Below, in pieces: positions 1-8,189 of a stretch of 64,000 nt of DNA. The translations under genes were made by a program, and so were the position numbers. The notes under the pieces are model-generated. The model was not told where the DNA came from and searched no databases. It was given only the letters and a program-made list of their open reading frames with translations. The stretch comes from Streptomyces sp. NBC_01335 (lineage in GTDB: Bacteria > Actinomycetota > Actinomycetes > Streptomycetales > Streptomycetaceae), in assembly GCF_035953295.1 (NCBI RefSeq), contig NZ_CP108370.1, forward strand, positions 7,735,001-7,799,000, written 5' to 3'. Numbering within the stretch: position 1 is the stretch's first letter; each line of letters starts with the position of its first letter.

Positions 1-195
1 CGCAAGGGCGAAGACCTGCCCGGCTGGAAGGAAGCCCACAACAAGTCCCACAAGCAGGTCCGTGCCCGCGTCGAGCACGTCTTCGCCCGGATGAAGAACT
101 GGAAGATCCTCCGAGACTGCCGACTCAAAGGCGACGGAGTCCACCACGCCATGCTCGGCATCGCGCGCCTTCACAACCTCGCCCTCGCCGGATAG
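1..195 (+). pseudogene. IS5-like transposase, C-terminal fragment (5' end outside window)
   Basis: The frame is open from the first base to a TAG at 193-195, giving 64 residues. It contains the signature HKQVRARVEHVFARMKNWKIL followed by LxGIARLHNLALA, typical of the end of DDE transposases of the IS5/DDE_Tnp_4 type; the last acidic catalytic residue (E of the RVEHVFARMK block) is present. The upstream part lies outside the window, so I cannot tell whether the element is intact. An 18-bp IS-end-like sequence follows at 240-257, so this is probably the 3' end of a real insertion sequence rather than an isolated fragment. Confidence 0.8.
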
Positions 196-239
196 ACGGA
201 CGGCCGACAAGGAACAGGCGTGTCAGGCCGACCCCCAGA

Positions 240-257
240 CCATTTACGGGACAGCCC
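240..257. repeat. Probable right terminal repeat of the IS
   Basis: CCATTTACGGGACAGCCC lies 45 bp after the transposase stop and is followed by TTA, a TNA-type target site as made by IS5-family elements. The matching left end would be outside the window, so this is inference. The MITE at 261 begins directly after the TTA. Confidence 0.45.
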
Positions 258-260
258 TTA

Positions 261-318
261 GGCCGTGTGTCGAAAGTGGCGCCGTCCGCCCGGAGGGCGG
301 GACTTTCGACACACGGCC
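261..318. mobile_element. MITE copy 1, short (58 bp) hairpin form
   Basis: The element is bounded by a perfect 17-bp inverted repeat (GGCCGTGTGTCGAAAGT and its complement) around a GC-rich centre that can itself fold. Flanks are TA on the left and CA on the right. Both ends match those of the 175-bp copy at 1640-1814, so this looks like an internally deleted member of the same family. As transcribed DNA it would form a strong hairpin and might act as a terminator. Confidence 0.8.
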
Positions 319-551
319 CAGTTGTTCTGCCCACGGAAGTTCGTGGAAGGGAGTTGATCAGGTGAGGTGGCGCCCGCCGACTCGGGAGAGGGGCACGTCA
401 CGTCATGCGTTTGGCCGGGAAATGGATAGTCGCAGGTGCTTCGCGGGGCACCACCGTCGGGCCGAGAAAGGGCTCGCGGTGGCGTGCCCTCATCTCGGCT
501 GTGGCGAAAGTGCGTTGACGTTCCTCGGACGGTGGTCAATCATCGCTGCTC

Positions 552-1301
552 ATGCTTCAAAGTGAGATTTGGGATGACCAGGCCGCTCAGAGCTATGACG
601 CCCCTGGGACCGGCATGTTCGCACCGGAGGTGCTCGGTCCGACGGTGGACCGCCTGGTGGAGCTCACCGAAGGCGGGCGGGCTCTGGAGTTCGCCATCGG
701 GACCGGGCGGGTGGCAGTGCCGCTCGCGGAGCGGGGAGTCTCGGTCAGTGGCATCGAGCTGTCGACGCCCATGGTCGATCAGCTTCGCACCAAAGCAGAC
801 GAGGCGGCCATCCCTGTTGTCATCGGCGACATGGCCACTGCGCGAGTCCGGGGTGAGTTCCAGCTCGTCTACCTCGTCTACAACACCATCTCGAACTTGC
901 TCACGCAGGCCGAGCAGGTCGCCTGTTTCCGAAACGCCGCACGCCACCTCGCGCCAGGCGGGCGGTTCGTCGTCGAGCTGTGGGTACCCGAGATTCGCAC
1001 GTTGCCGCCAGGTCAGCAGGCCGTGGTCTGGGAGTCGGCCCCGGGCTACATCGGGCTCGACACCTACGACGTTCTGCGCCAGCAGGTCGTCTCGCACCAC
1101 TTCCGGTTCGATGCCGGGACCGGCCGTGAGGCCCGGCTTTTTCGCAGCCCACACCGTTACATCTGGCCGAGCGAACTCGACCTGATGGCCGAGCTGGCCG
1201 GAATGACGCTGGAGTCCAGGCACGCAGACTGGTCCGGGGAGGAATTCACCGCAGAGTCGCGTTCCCACGTCTCCGTCTACCGGACGGCCGACTCGCTCTG
1301 A
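552..1301 (+). CDS. Class I SAM-dependent methyltransferase
   Basis: This 249-residue protein has the Rossmann methyltransferase layout. Motif I is LEFAIGTGRVAVPLAERG (about residues 45-62), followed by an acidic end of strand 2 (SGIELS), a DMA motif (IGDMATA) and the post-motif LAPGGRFVVELW. It is a small-molecule methyltransferase of the methyltransferase-25 type; the substrate cannot be inferred. It stands alone between insertion debris, with no gene within 200 bp on its strand. The ATG at 552 is the first usable start, but no convincing Shine-Dalgarno precedes it. Confidence 0.8.
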   Translation: MLQSEIWDDQAAQSYDAPGTGMFAPEVLGPTVDRLVELTEGGRALEFAIGTGRVAVPLAERGVSVSGIELSTPMVDQLRTKADEAAIPVVIGDMATARVRGEFQLVYLVYNTISNLLTQAEQVACFRNAARHLAPGGRFVVELWVPEIRTLPPGQQAVVWESAPGYIGLDTYDVLRQQVVSHHFRFDAGTGREARLFRSPHRYIWPSELDLMAELAGMTLESRHADWSGEEFTAESRSHVSVYRTADSL

Positions 1302-1361
1302 CCGGGCAGGTCTCCGATGTCAGCGACTCGTGACTGTCAGGTCACGTCATGCACGTGTCGG

Positions 1362-1908
1362 GTCAATGACCTGTTCCGCCGATGGCAGCGGGGCGGCACA
1401 TGGCACCGGATCTTCAAGCGGCTCCAGTCTCTGGCGGACGCGAAGGGTGCGATCACGTGGGACCTGAGCGTCGACTCCACCGTCTGCCGCGTCCATCAGC
1501 ATGCGGCCGGGGCCCGCAAGCAGGGGGCCCTGCCGAAGGAATCACCGGGGACTCGCCGCAGTTCGAACCCGTGCTGAAGGGTTCGACGAGGAGGACTACA
1601 AAGCCAGGCACGCGGTCGAGTGCGGCATCAACCGCCTCAGGGAGTGTGTCGAAAGTGGCGCCGTCCGCCCGGAGGGCGGGTCCGGCGGTGTCCGGTGCGT
1701 GCGATCGCAAGGCGGAGGGTCGCCCCGATACTGGGTGTATCGGGGTGATCCCGACAACGCGGCGAGCGTGCGTGCCGGGCGTCGCCGGACAGGCGGGACT
1801 TTCGACACACGGCCCAAGAGGCACCGGGCCGTTGCCACCAGGTACGACAGGCTCGCGGTCCGCTACGAGGCGACAGTCCTCATAGCCGCCATCAATGACT
1901 GGCTGTGA
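1362..1908 (+). pseudogene. IS5-family transposase remnant, deleted, frameshifted and MITE-interrupted
   Basis: Three pieces of one transposase lie in order in different frames. The first (1362-1540) reads FRRWQRGGTWHRIFKRLQ then TWDLSVDSTVCRVHQHAAGA, including the DDE-region DST motif. A short piece reads GDSPQFEPVLKG. The last has FDEEDYKARHAVECGIN ... RLAVRYEATVLIAAINDWL and a stop at 1906-1908. Internal deletions removed the middle DDE segment. A 175-bp MITE interrupts the last piece at 1640-1814. The gene cannot make an active transposase. Confidence 0.85.
1640..1814. mobile_element. MITE copy 2 (175 bp), inserted in the transposase remnant
   Basis: The element has GTGTGTCGAAAGT-type terminal inverted repeats; the left outer bases have drifted (GGGAGTG versus GGCCGTG). 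The flanks both show CA, consistent with a 2-bp duplication of the target. Insert plus duplication is 177 bp, exactly 59 codons, so the host frame continues. The centre contains a small hairpin (CCGATACTGGGTGTATCGG). Read on the minus strand, the core closely resembles that of the element at 2473-2634. Confidence 0.85.
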
Positions 1909-1930
1909 CCGGCACCGCCGGACCCGGCGC

Positions 1931-2781
1931 TCACCGTGATGCTTCGTATGCCTCGCGGATGGCTGCGGGGATGCGTCCGCGGTCGTTTACGAGGTAGCCA
2001 TTCGCTCGCGCCCAGATACGTATGGGTTCATCCTCCGGACGCGGTCCACGCGTCCTGCCAGGCCCGCTCCAGTCACCGGACGGAGCTCCCGAAAGCTGGT
2101 CAGCTACATCCTGGAAGAAGGCGAACAGCGAGGCGTACAGGCTGTCTTCAGGGGACATCCCCTCGCTCCAGGACCCCACCGTTCCGGTGCTTGTGTTCAC
2201 GAACTTCCCAGAAAAACCGTCGCGCTCCGAGACGATTGGCACCCATTCCCTACGCCAGGACGGGCAATCAGGGTCTCCAGACGGTGCCATTTCCTCCATG
2301 CCCATCTTGTGGAGGTAGACACGCTCGATGTCCGTCAGGCCCAGAAGGAGTCCGCCGCTGGGGATGACGCCTGGGCATCCCAGCGCAACCAGACTCGATC
2401 CGGTGTGGGGTTGTTGACCGGCATCGATGTCGTTTGCCAGCAGCCACTGCCGCAGCTGCTGCGGCAGCCTTAGGCCGTGTCTGACAATTCCCGTCGGGCG
2501 GTCGGCGCCCGGCACGGCACCTCGCGGCGTTGTCGGACCGCCCGAGTACATCCAGTACGCGGGCGGTCCTCCGCCTTGCGATGCACCGCACCGGACACCG
2601 CCCGCTGATCCGACGCGAATTGTCAGACACGCCCTAGGCCCATGCGCAGTTCGGCTTCGCAGATGGCTGCCTGACTCCCCGGACCGCCGAGATCAGCGAA
2701 AACATCAGGGGCACTCTGTACAAGCCATGTGGTCACCCGGTGCCACGCTTGCCGTGCGTCTCCTGCCCTCTGATGATCCAT
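1931..2781 (-). pseudogene. SMI1/KNR4 (SUKH) domain protein with Lsr2-like C-terminus, split by a MITE
   Basis: On the minus strand the 5' part (2781 to about 2635) encodes a helical lead-in ending CEAELRMGL. After the MITE at 2473-2634 the frame resumes with RLPQQLRQWLLANDIDAG, then GLLLGLTDIERVYLH and REWVPIVSERDG, the pattern of SMI1/KNR4 proteins. The last 40 residues (EPIRIWARANGYLVNDRGRIP, then EAYEAS) match the DNA-binding C-terminal domain of Lsr2. Removing the element plus one TA joins ATG GGC CTA to AGG CTG CCG and restores one frame. SUKH proteins are often immunity proteins; Lsr2 domains bind AT-rich DNA. Start chosen at ATG 2781; a GTG at 2847 is an alternative. The gene is probably inactive. 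Confidence 0.75.
2473..2634. mobile_element. MITE copy 3 (162 bp), inserted in the SMI1/Lsr2 gene
   Basis: Terminal inverted repeats are GGCCGTGTCTGACAATTC and a one-mismatch partner, each flanked by TA (2471-2472 and 2635-2636), so the TA target duplication is clear. An internal palindromic segment centres on CATCCAGTA. The interior is similar to copy 2 read in reverse (shared stretches such as CTCCGCCTTGCGAT and GCACCGGACACCGCC), although the terminal repeats differ. Confidence 0.85.
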
Positions 2782-2871
2782 AGGCAGACCGTACTCAATG
2801 GCACTGACATCGCATGGTTTCCACCTGGGCTGTTGCAGGCCGACCACCCGCCAGCCGCACCTAGTGTGACC

Positions 2872-2906
2872 GTTGCCGTTGCCGTTGCCGTTGCCGTCGC
2901 CGCCGC
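2872..2906. repeat. GTTGCC hexamer repeat
   Basis: Four perfect GTTGCC units followed by degenerate GTCGCC/GCCGCG units lie just after the stop codon of the LuxR-family gene. It is a slippage-prone microsatellite outside any gene I accept. Confidence 0.8.
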
Positions 2907-2913
2907 GATGCCG

Positions 2914-5859
2914 TCAGGGCCGCGGGGGCCGGAGCGCCTGTGCGAGGTGGCGGCGTGAGGTGATGCCGAGCTTGGCGTAGATGTTCGACAAGTGGTACTC
3001 GACGGTCTTCTGGGTGACGTAGAGCTCCGTCGCCGCCTCCTGGTTCGTCTTTCCGCCGGCGATGAGGTGGGCGACCGACAACTCCCGCTCGGTCAGAGCG
3101 AGTACGTGCTGCCGGGCGTGGGCGGGAGCGGTGAGTCCCATGGCGGCGAGGTCCGTCTCGCAGCGCCGCAGGAACGGTTCTGCCCGCAGGGCGTCGAAAC
3201 GGTCGTGGGCCGACTTGAACCACCGTGCGGCCTCCCGCCGGGAGCCGGTCCTGGTCGCCACCAGGAGCCTGCCGTAAGCGTGTTCCAGCATCGCCCGGAA
3301 CAGCGGGGCGTCCTCACCGGCGTCACTGGCACCGCCGGCTCCGACGCGGCTCCCGGCTGCGTCCGGTCCACCGGCGCCGCCCGTTGTCCCGTCCAGAGCC
3401 CGGGCGTAGATCGCCAGCGCCTCGCGAGGCCGTCCCTGGGCTTCGGCGAGTTGGCCGCTGAGCCGGGCTCCCACGACCCGCAGATATCCACTGCCGTCGT
3501 ACCCCCGCCAGAAGTCGTCGAGGGCCCAGGCGGCGGCCGCCAGCCGCCCCGTTCCGGTGAGCGCTTCGACCAGCAGGGACTGCTGCCACAACCACAGGGG
3601 CTTGAACCGCAGGCGTACCCGATCGCCCTCGTCCCCGGCCCCGTCCCCGGCCCTGTCCCCCGCATCGTCCCCGTCCCCGGCCCCGCCCTCGGCTCCGGTC
3701 ACCGGCTCGACCAGCGGAGCCAACGACTCCACCATGGCGGCGTGGTCACCCCGGGCCTGCGCCAGCACCGCCCCCGCCAGTCCGGCGTACACACGCTCCG
3801 CCGGGGGATCTCCCAGCATCCGGTTGATCCGCTCCAGGGCCTCGACGGACTCCTGGGCCGCCTCCCAGCGCCCGCGCCCCGCCTGTACGCACACGGCCGC
3901 GAACCACGTGGCCGCGTCGCCGAGGACGTGGTCGTGGGCCGCCGCGATCGCGAGCGCCCGGTCCGCCGCGCTCTCACTGGCACTCCAGTCGCCCGCAAGG
4001 TACTCCACCACCGCCAGCAGCGACGACGACAGATGGCTGAGCTTGGACCCCGCGCCCAGCCGGTCGCGGTGCGCCACGGTGAGCAGATCGGCCCGCGCCG
4101 CGGCCAGCCGGCCCAGGAACAAGTGCATGACACCACGGGTGGCCAGCGTCGCTAGCTGGTCGTTCGACGCCTCGGCAGCCCCGACGGGAAGGTGGGCCAC
4201 GTCCAGCAGGGCCGCACCGGGCCCCTGGTCCCACATCCGCCCCGTGGCCAGAATCGCGCGGATGAAATCGGAGGTGCCCGCGTCGAGGTCGCCGATCGCC
4301 AGCGTCTTGCCCGCGATGTCGGCCGTCTGCGCGCCCCGGCACTGCCGGATCGTGATGACGGTCAGAAACGTACCGGCCAGGAGCGCCACCCAGCTCGCGT
4401 CCGGATCGGCGAGCGCCTCCTGCCAGGCCTCGGTCAACCGAGCCTCGGCCACGGCCAGTCGGCCCTCCAGGAGGTCCATGACCCCCAGTACGCAACTGCG
4501 CAGTGTTCCCTCCGCGCACTCCTCCACTTGCGCCCTCAACCGTACGGCGGCCCACGGCTGCAAGGTCAGCAGCCACTGCGCACAGGCCGTGAGCAGGCGC
4601 CGCTCCCGTTCCAGGCGGTCGTCGGACAACGACGACGCCCACAGCAACCGGGTGGCGGCCAGGGCATTGCGGCCGGCGAGGGCCTCGGTGTTCGCCGAAC
4701 GCTCCAGCTCGGCCGCCAGAACGGGATCGTCGGACGTGGCCGCGGCCACGCGATGGGCCCAGGCCGCTCCCGAACCCACCGCCTCGGCCGCGGCGGTGTG
4801 CAGCGCGCGCCGTCGCTCGGGACCGATTCCCGCGTAGACCGCGTCCCGCTGCAACCCGTGCACCAGGGCCACCGGGCCCACGGAATCCGCCGGCCACCAC
4901 TGCACCAGACCCGCCGTCAGCGCCGGTTCGAGCGCCCGCACGGCGTCTTCCACCCCGGCCACCCGCGCCACGCCCACCAGGGGGAACCGGCCGTCCAGCA
5001 CCGCCAGCGCCTCCACCAGGGCCACCGAATCGGCGGGAAGGCGCCCCAGTGCGGCCCCGATCCCCGCCCGCAGCGACTGGTGGACGGGCCACCGCCGTGC
5101 CGACTCGTCACCCAGCACCTGAAGCGGTACCTCCGCCAGGACCGTGCGTACGTAGAGGGGATGGCCCTTCGTGTAGCCGTGCAGGCGTGTCACCAGCTCC
5201 GGTGTCACACGCACCGCCAACAGTTGCCGGGCCAGCTGGTCGACCTCGTCCTGTCCGAGTCCGCCCACCTCGACCCGTACCGCCCGGTCGACGGACCGCA
5301 CCAGCCGGTCCAGCGCCTCCGCGCTCTGCTCGCTGCCCGTACGGGTGGCCATCAGCACCAGCACCCGGTCGGCCCAGAGGCGGCGCACCACGAATCCCAA
5401 CACCTGCGAGGAGAGCGGATCGGCCCAGTGCGCATCGTCGACGACGACCGCGACCCCGCCGCCGGCTTCTTGCAGCGTGCCCAGCAGCAGCAACAACTCC
5501 CCGCCCAGGGCATGCGGCGACACTCCAGTCGCGCCCGGCCGCGCCAGCAGCGGGAACCGGGCCGCCAGACCCCTGTCCACCCGCCTCAGCAGCTGGCTCA
5601 GCACACCACCGGGCAGATCGGTCTCCGAGGGGTCGCCCACCGCCCACAGCACGGTGAAGTCCTCCAGCGAGGAGACCAACCGGCGTATCAGAGCGCTCTT
5701 GCCGATCCCCGCCTCACCCTCGACGACCGCCAGCCACGCCTCACCGCCGCGCACCTTGTCCACACACGCCGCGAGCCGCTCGGACTCGGACCGCCGCCCG
5801 ACGAAGACCTCGTGTTCGTCGTGCGCGCTCGCGTCGGACGCGCTGCCGGCCACGCTCAT
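2914..5859 (-). CDS. LuxR-family (LAL-type) ATP-binding transcriptional regulator
   Basis: This 981-residue protein has the large ATP-binding LuxR layout. An N-terminal AAA-like ATPase has Walker A GEAGIGKS (residues 48-55) and Walker B VVVDDAHWAD. A long helical TPR-like middle follows, and a C-terminal GerE/LuxR helix-turn-helix (LTERELSVAHLIAGG ... VTQKTVEYHLSNIYAKLGI) occupies the last 60 residues. Such proteins activate sugar-utilisation or antibiotic genes. The ATG at 5859 is preferred over the farther one at 5988 because GGGGAGA lies 8-9 bases upstream and family similarity starts soon after (HEVFVGRRSE). A low-complexity acidic insert, GDGDDAGDRAGDGAGDEGD, sits in the TPR region. Its target is unknown; the NRPS operon 3 kb away is one possibility but is not demonstrated. 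Confidence 0.9.
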   Translation of the reverse strand: MSVAGSASDASAHDEHEVFVGRRSESERLAACVDKVRGGEAWLAVVEGEAGIGKSALIRRLVSSLEDFTVLWAVGDPSETDLPGGVLSQLLRRVDRGLAARFPLLARPGATGVSPHALGGELLLLLGTLQEAGGGVAVVVDDAHWADPLSSQVLGFVVRRLWADRVLVLMATRTGSEQSAEALDRLVRSVDRAVRVEVGGLGQDEVDQLARQLLAVRVTPELVTRLHGYTKGHPLYVRTVLAEVPLQVLGDESARRWPVHQSLRAGIGAALGRLPADSVALVEALAVLDGRFPLVGVARVAGVEDAVRALEPALTAGLVQWWPADSVGPVALVHGLQRDAVYAGIGPERRRALHTAAAEAVGSGAAWAHRVAAATSDDPVLAAELERSANTEALAGRNALAATRLLWASSLSDDRLERERRLLTACAQWLLTLQPWAAVRLRAQVEECAEGTLRSCVLGVMDLLEGRLAVAEARLTEAWQEALADPDASWVALLAGTFLTVITIRQCRGAQTADIAGKTLAIGDLDAGTSDFIRAILATGRMWDQGPGAALLDVAHLPVGAAEASNDQLATLATRGVMHLFLGRLAAARADLLTVAHRDRLGAGSKLSHLSSSLLAVVEYLAGDWSASESAADRALAIAAAHDHVLGDAATWFAAVCVQAGRGRWEAAQESVEALERINRMLGDPPAERVYAGLAGAVLAQARGDHAAMVESLAPLVEPVTGAEGGAGDGDDAGDRAGDGAGDEGDRVRLRFKPLWLWQQSLLVEALTGTGRLAAAAWALDDFWRGYDGSGYLRVVGARLSGQLAEAQGRPREALAIYARALDGTTGGAGGPDAAGSRVGAGGASDAGEDAPLFRAMLEHAYGRLLVATRTGSRREAARWFKSAHDRFDALRAEPFLRRCETDLAAMGLTAPAHARQHVLALTERELSVAHLIAGGKTNQEAATELYVTQKTVEYHLSNIYAKLGITSRRHLAQALRPPRP

Positions 5860-6042
5860 GCCTTGGTCTCCCCGAGGTCGGATCGGTGCGTGCGCCGCAG
5901 GTGCGAGCGAGATCATCTTATCCGCGACGCCCTTCTCGGGGATGGGAGTTGAGGAGTGATCCCAGACAACCGCGCCTACCGCTTCCACGGCACCGTCGCT
6001 GTCGTCGCGATCCGGCTCTGGCTCCGTTCTCGACGCGGCGGT

Positions 6043-6450
6043 CTACTGACCGAGCTCGTAGTCGAACCAGATCCGGTGGGTGCCGTCCGCGTCGACAGCG
6101 ACGCCGCCAGTCCCGGTGATCCCGGCCATCGAGCCCGTCCCACTGGCCGGCACGATGACGAAGAACTCGCTCTCCCTCCCTTCGCCCAGGGTCGTCGCGG
6201 AGTGCGCGAAATTGAAGGCGCCCGCCCGGCCACGGAGCGTTCCTTCGAAGGACTCCATCGCGACGTACGTCCCCGTACCGGTGCTCTGGTCGAACGCGGC
6301 GGTGAACAGAGTGACGGAGTGCCCGACGACCTCGCCTTCGTACTGCTTCTCCATCGTGGCCACACCGACGGGCAAGGCCGTCTCGATCGCGGGGCTGGGC
6401 ACCGGCGCCGGGGTGAAGCCGGCAACTTTGAACGTTCCTGAGGCTCGCAT
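6043..6450 (-). CDS. DUF3224 domain protein
   Basis: A 135-residue beta-rich protein with the DUF3224 pattern: MRASGTFKVAGF near the start, EKQYEGEVVGHSVTLF, YVAMESFEGTLRGRAGAF and FVIVPASGTGSMAGITGTG. These are small allene-oxide-cyclase-like barrels of unknown function, common in Streptomyces. The start at 6450 matches where family similarity begins; the frame is open upstream to 6732, but that part looks non-coding. It is transcribed in the same direction as the LuxR gene, with a 183-bp gap that would hold the latter's promoter. Confidence 0.75.
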   Translation of the reverse strand: MRASGTFKVAGFTPAPVPSPAIETALPVGVATMEKQYEGEVVGHSVTLFTAAFDQSTGTGTYVAMESFEGTLRGRAGAFNFAHSATTLGEGRESEFFVIVPASGTGSMAGITGTGGVAVDADGTHRIWFDYELGQ

Positions 6451-6631
6451 CCCCGGAGCGTATGCCGCACCACTGACACGGGCGCAGATACTCGGGTACC
6501 GACGGTCGTGGCTCTGCCGCTGACCGGCTTTCTGCCGGGCCGACTTCAAGGGTTCCGACCGGCTGCCGGAACCTGGTCCCGTGACTCCGGCCGGGCGGAA
6601 CATGACCTGAGGGGAGCTCGACCGGGCGGCG

Positions 6632-7102
6632 TCAGGCATCGTCGAAGGCCGCGTGCACACACTTTCCGTCCGGCAGCGGTTCGGTGAAGACCCGGGCTCC
6701 CAGGTCCTCGGCGATGTGCAGACCCATGCCACCTGTGCCGTCGGTCAGATCCGGTACGCGTGCGGCGGGTACGACGCACGAGCAGTCGGTCACCGCGATG
6801 TCCAGCGTGCCCGCGGTGGTGGTCAGGATCAGCGCGCTGGGCCCGGAGGCGTGCCGGACCGCGTTGGTGACCAGTTCGGACACGATGAGCAGGACATCGT
6901 CATGGCGTTCCGGCGCGAGCGCGGGCCGGGTCCGGTGGAGGAAGGCGACGGTCGCCCGACGGGCGTGCGAAGGGGCTTCAGGACCGGAGGGCAGCGGGAC
7001 GGTCTGCGTGCCGAGCAGGCCCTGCGTGACGGGGTCCGGCGTGACGGGGCCCGGCGTGATGGTGGGAGGTGTGACGGTGGGAGGTGTGATTGTTGTGGTC
7101 AT
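6632..7102 (-). CDS. RsbW-like ATP-binding protein (HATPase_c, serine kinase/anti-sigma type)
   Basis: A 156-residue protein. A Thr/Pro-rich repeat leader (TPPTVTPPTITPGPVTPDPVT) is followed by a GHKL ATPase domain. The N box is IVSELVTNAVRHASG and the G1-type motif is DGTGGMGLHIAEDLG. Streptomyces encode dozens of these RsbW/SpoIIAB-like proteins, which can bind sigma factors or phosphorylate anti-anti-sigma partners. No partner STAS gene is adjacent. The ATG at 7102 has GGGA about 8 bases upstream. The repeated leader is encoded by near-identical codons and may be expanding. Confidence 0.85.
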   Translation of the reverse strand: MTTTITPPTVTPPTITPGPVTPDPVTQGLLGTQTVPLPSGPEAPSHARRATVAFLHRTRPALAPERHDDVLLIVSELVTNAVRHASGPSALILTTTAGTLDIAVTDCSCVVPAARVPDLTDGTGGMGLHIAEDLGARVFTEPLPDGKCVHAAFDDA

Positions 7103-7352
7103 GACATCGTCCCGACGAGGGGCGGCGGCCGTGCGGACGCCGGTGGGTGTGGTGCCGGGGTCGACGCGGGGAGCGATCCCCGTCCTGGCGGATTCAGCAC
7201 CCGGGTCGTGAGCGGCTTTACACAAGGGATTCGTAGGCGACGGCCGGATTGTTTGGGGTGGACCGAAGAGAATGTGCGCGAGGTGGGGGGCATCCACCCG
7301 CGGCGCCCGTGAGAGAGCGGCCGGCAGTGGGAACCGGGTCCCCCGGGCCGTG

Positions 7353-8189
7353 TCAGGCGGGGAGAGGGACCGCGCCGAGAGGGTCGGTGGTGGGCTGTTC
7401 GGAGCCCCCGGTGGGCTCGACGGACAGGGCCACGGCCGTGGCATCGTCCACCGGCCCGTCCAGGAAGGTCAGCCCGCGCCCTGGATCGCGGCTGAGCAGC
7501 CCGGCCGGCACGGGCTTCCCTCCCTCGATGAACCAGGCCTCGTACACCTTGCCCGCGGGAAGCCGCGGCAGGTCGTGGACGGCGAGCGTGGCCGCGTTCT
7601 CGCTGCGGGAGACGGCGACGGTGGCCGTGCCGCCGCCGCGCAGATCCTGGGTTTCGAGCTGGACGTCGGGCGCTGTCAGCACGCGCGCCACCTCGTCCTG
7701 CCGCTCCTGTGCCCGCCGGGCCCCGGTTCTGGCGTCCTCCGCCTCCCGGTACTGCCATGTGGCGACGCCGAGGGCCAGGACGGCTGCCACGCAGGCCGCC
7801 AGCGCGAGGCGGGGCAGCTGTCGCGAGGGGGCATGGGCCCGGCCGTCGGCCGCCGGGGTGTCGGGGGCCGGCCGCCACGCGGAGGGCGCCTGCCGCGGGG
7901 GCGCGGGCGCCTTCTGGGGGCCGATCCGTGTCTCCTGCGGCGTGGTCGCCACCTTGCGGAGGATCTCCTCACGCAGGGCGGCCGGCGGAGTCACCGCCGC
8001 GGTCCGTCCCAGCAGAGCGGCCGTGGCCTGGAGCTCGGCGACCTCCTCGCGGCAGGACCCGCACCCCTCCAGATGCCGCTCGAAGGCCAGGCGCTCGTCC
8101 TCGGGGAGGGCGTGCAGGGCATAGGCGGCGCTCGCGTCGTGCGGATCCACACCGTGCGGATCCACGCCGCTCGGGTCCGCGGCGTTCAC
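7353..8189 (-). CDS. rskA: Anti-sigma factor, RskA-like zinc-binding membrane protein
   Basis: A 278-residue protein. The N-terminal anti-sigma domain carries the zinc motif HLEGCGSC (ERHLEGCGSCREEVAEL). One transmembrane helix follows (LALAACVAAVLALGVATW), then a C-terminal RskA domain (LPRLPAGKVYEAWFIEGG). It should hold the neighbouring SigK-like sigma factor at the membrane until proteolysis releases it. The GTG start at 8189 overlaps the sigma TGA by 4 bp (GTGA) and is preceded by GGGAGGG, so the two are translationally coupled. A His-Gly-Val-Asp-Pro repeat leader (PSGVDPHGVDPHDAS) precedes the zinc domain. Confidence 0.88.
   Translation of the reverse strand: MNAADPSGVDPHGVDPHDASAAYALHALPEDERLAFERHLEGCGSCREEVAELQATAALLGRTAAVTPPAALREEILRKVATTPQETRIGPQKAPAPPRQAPSAWRPAPDTPAADGRAHAPSRQLPRLALAACVAAVLALGVATWQYREAEDARTGARRAQERQDEVARVLTAPDVQLETQDLRGGGTATVAVSRSENAATLAVHDLPRLPAGKVYEAWFIEGGKPVPAGLLSRDPGRGLTFLDGPVDDATAVALSVEPTGGSEQPTTDPLGAVPLPA

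Noticed and set aside
5860..5988. 43-residue N-terminal extension of the LuxR regulator
   Set aside because: The ATG at 5859 has a better ribosome site and family similarity begins just after it.
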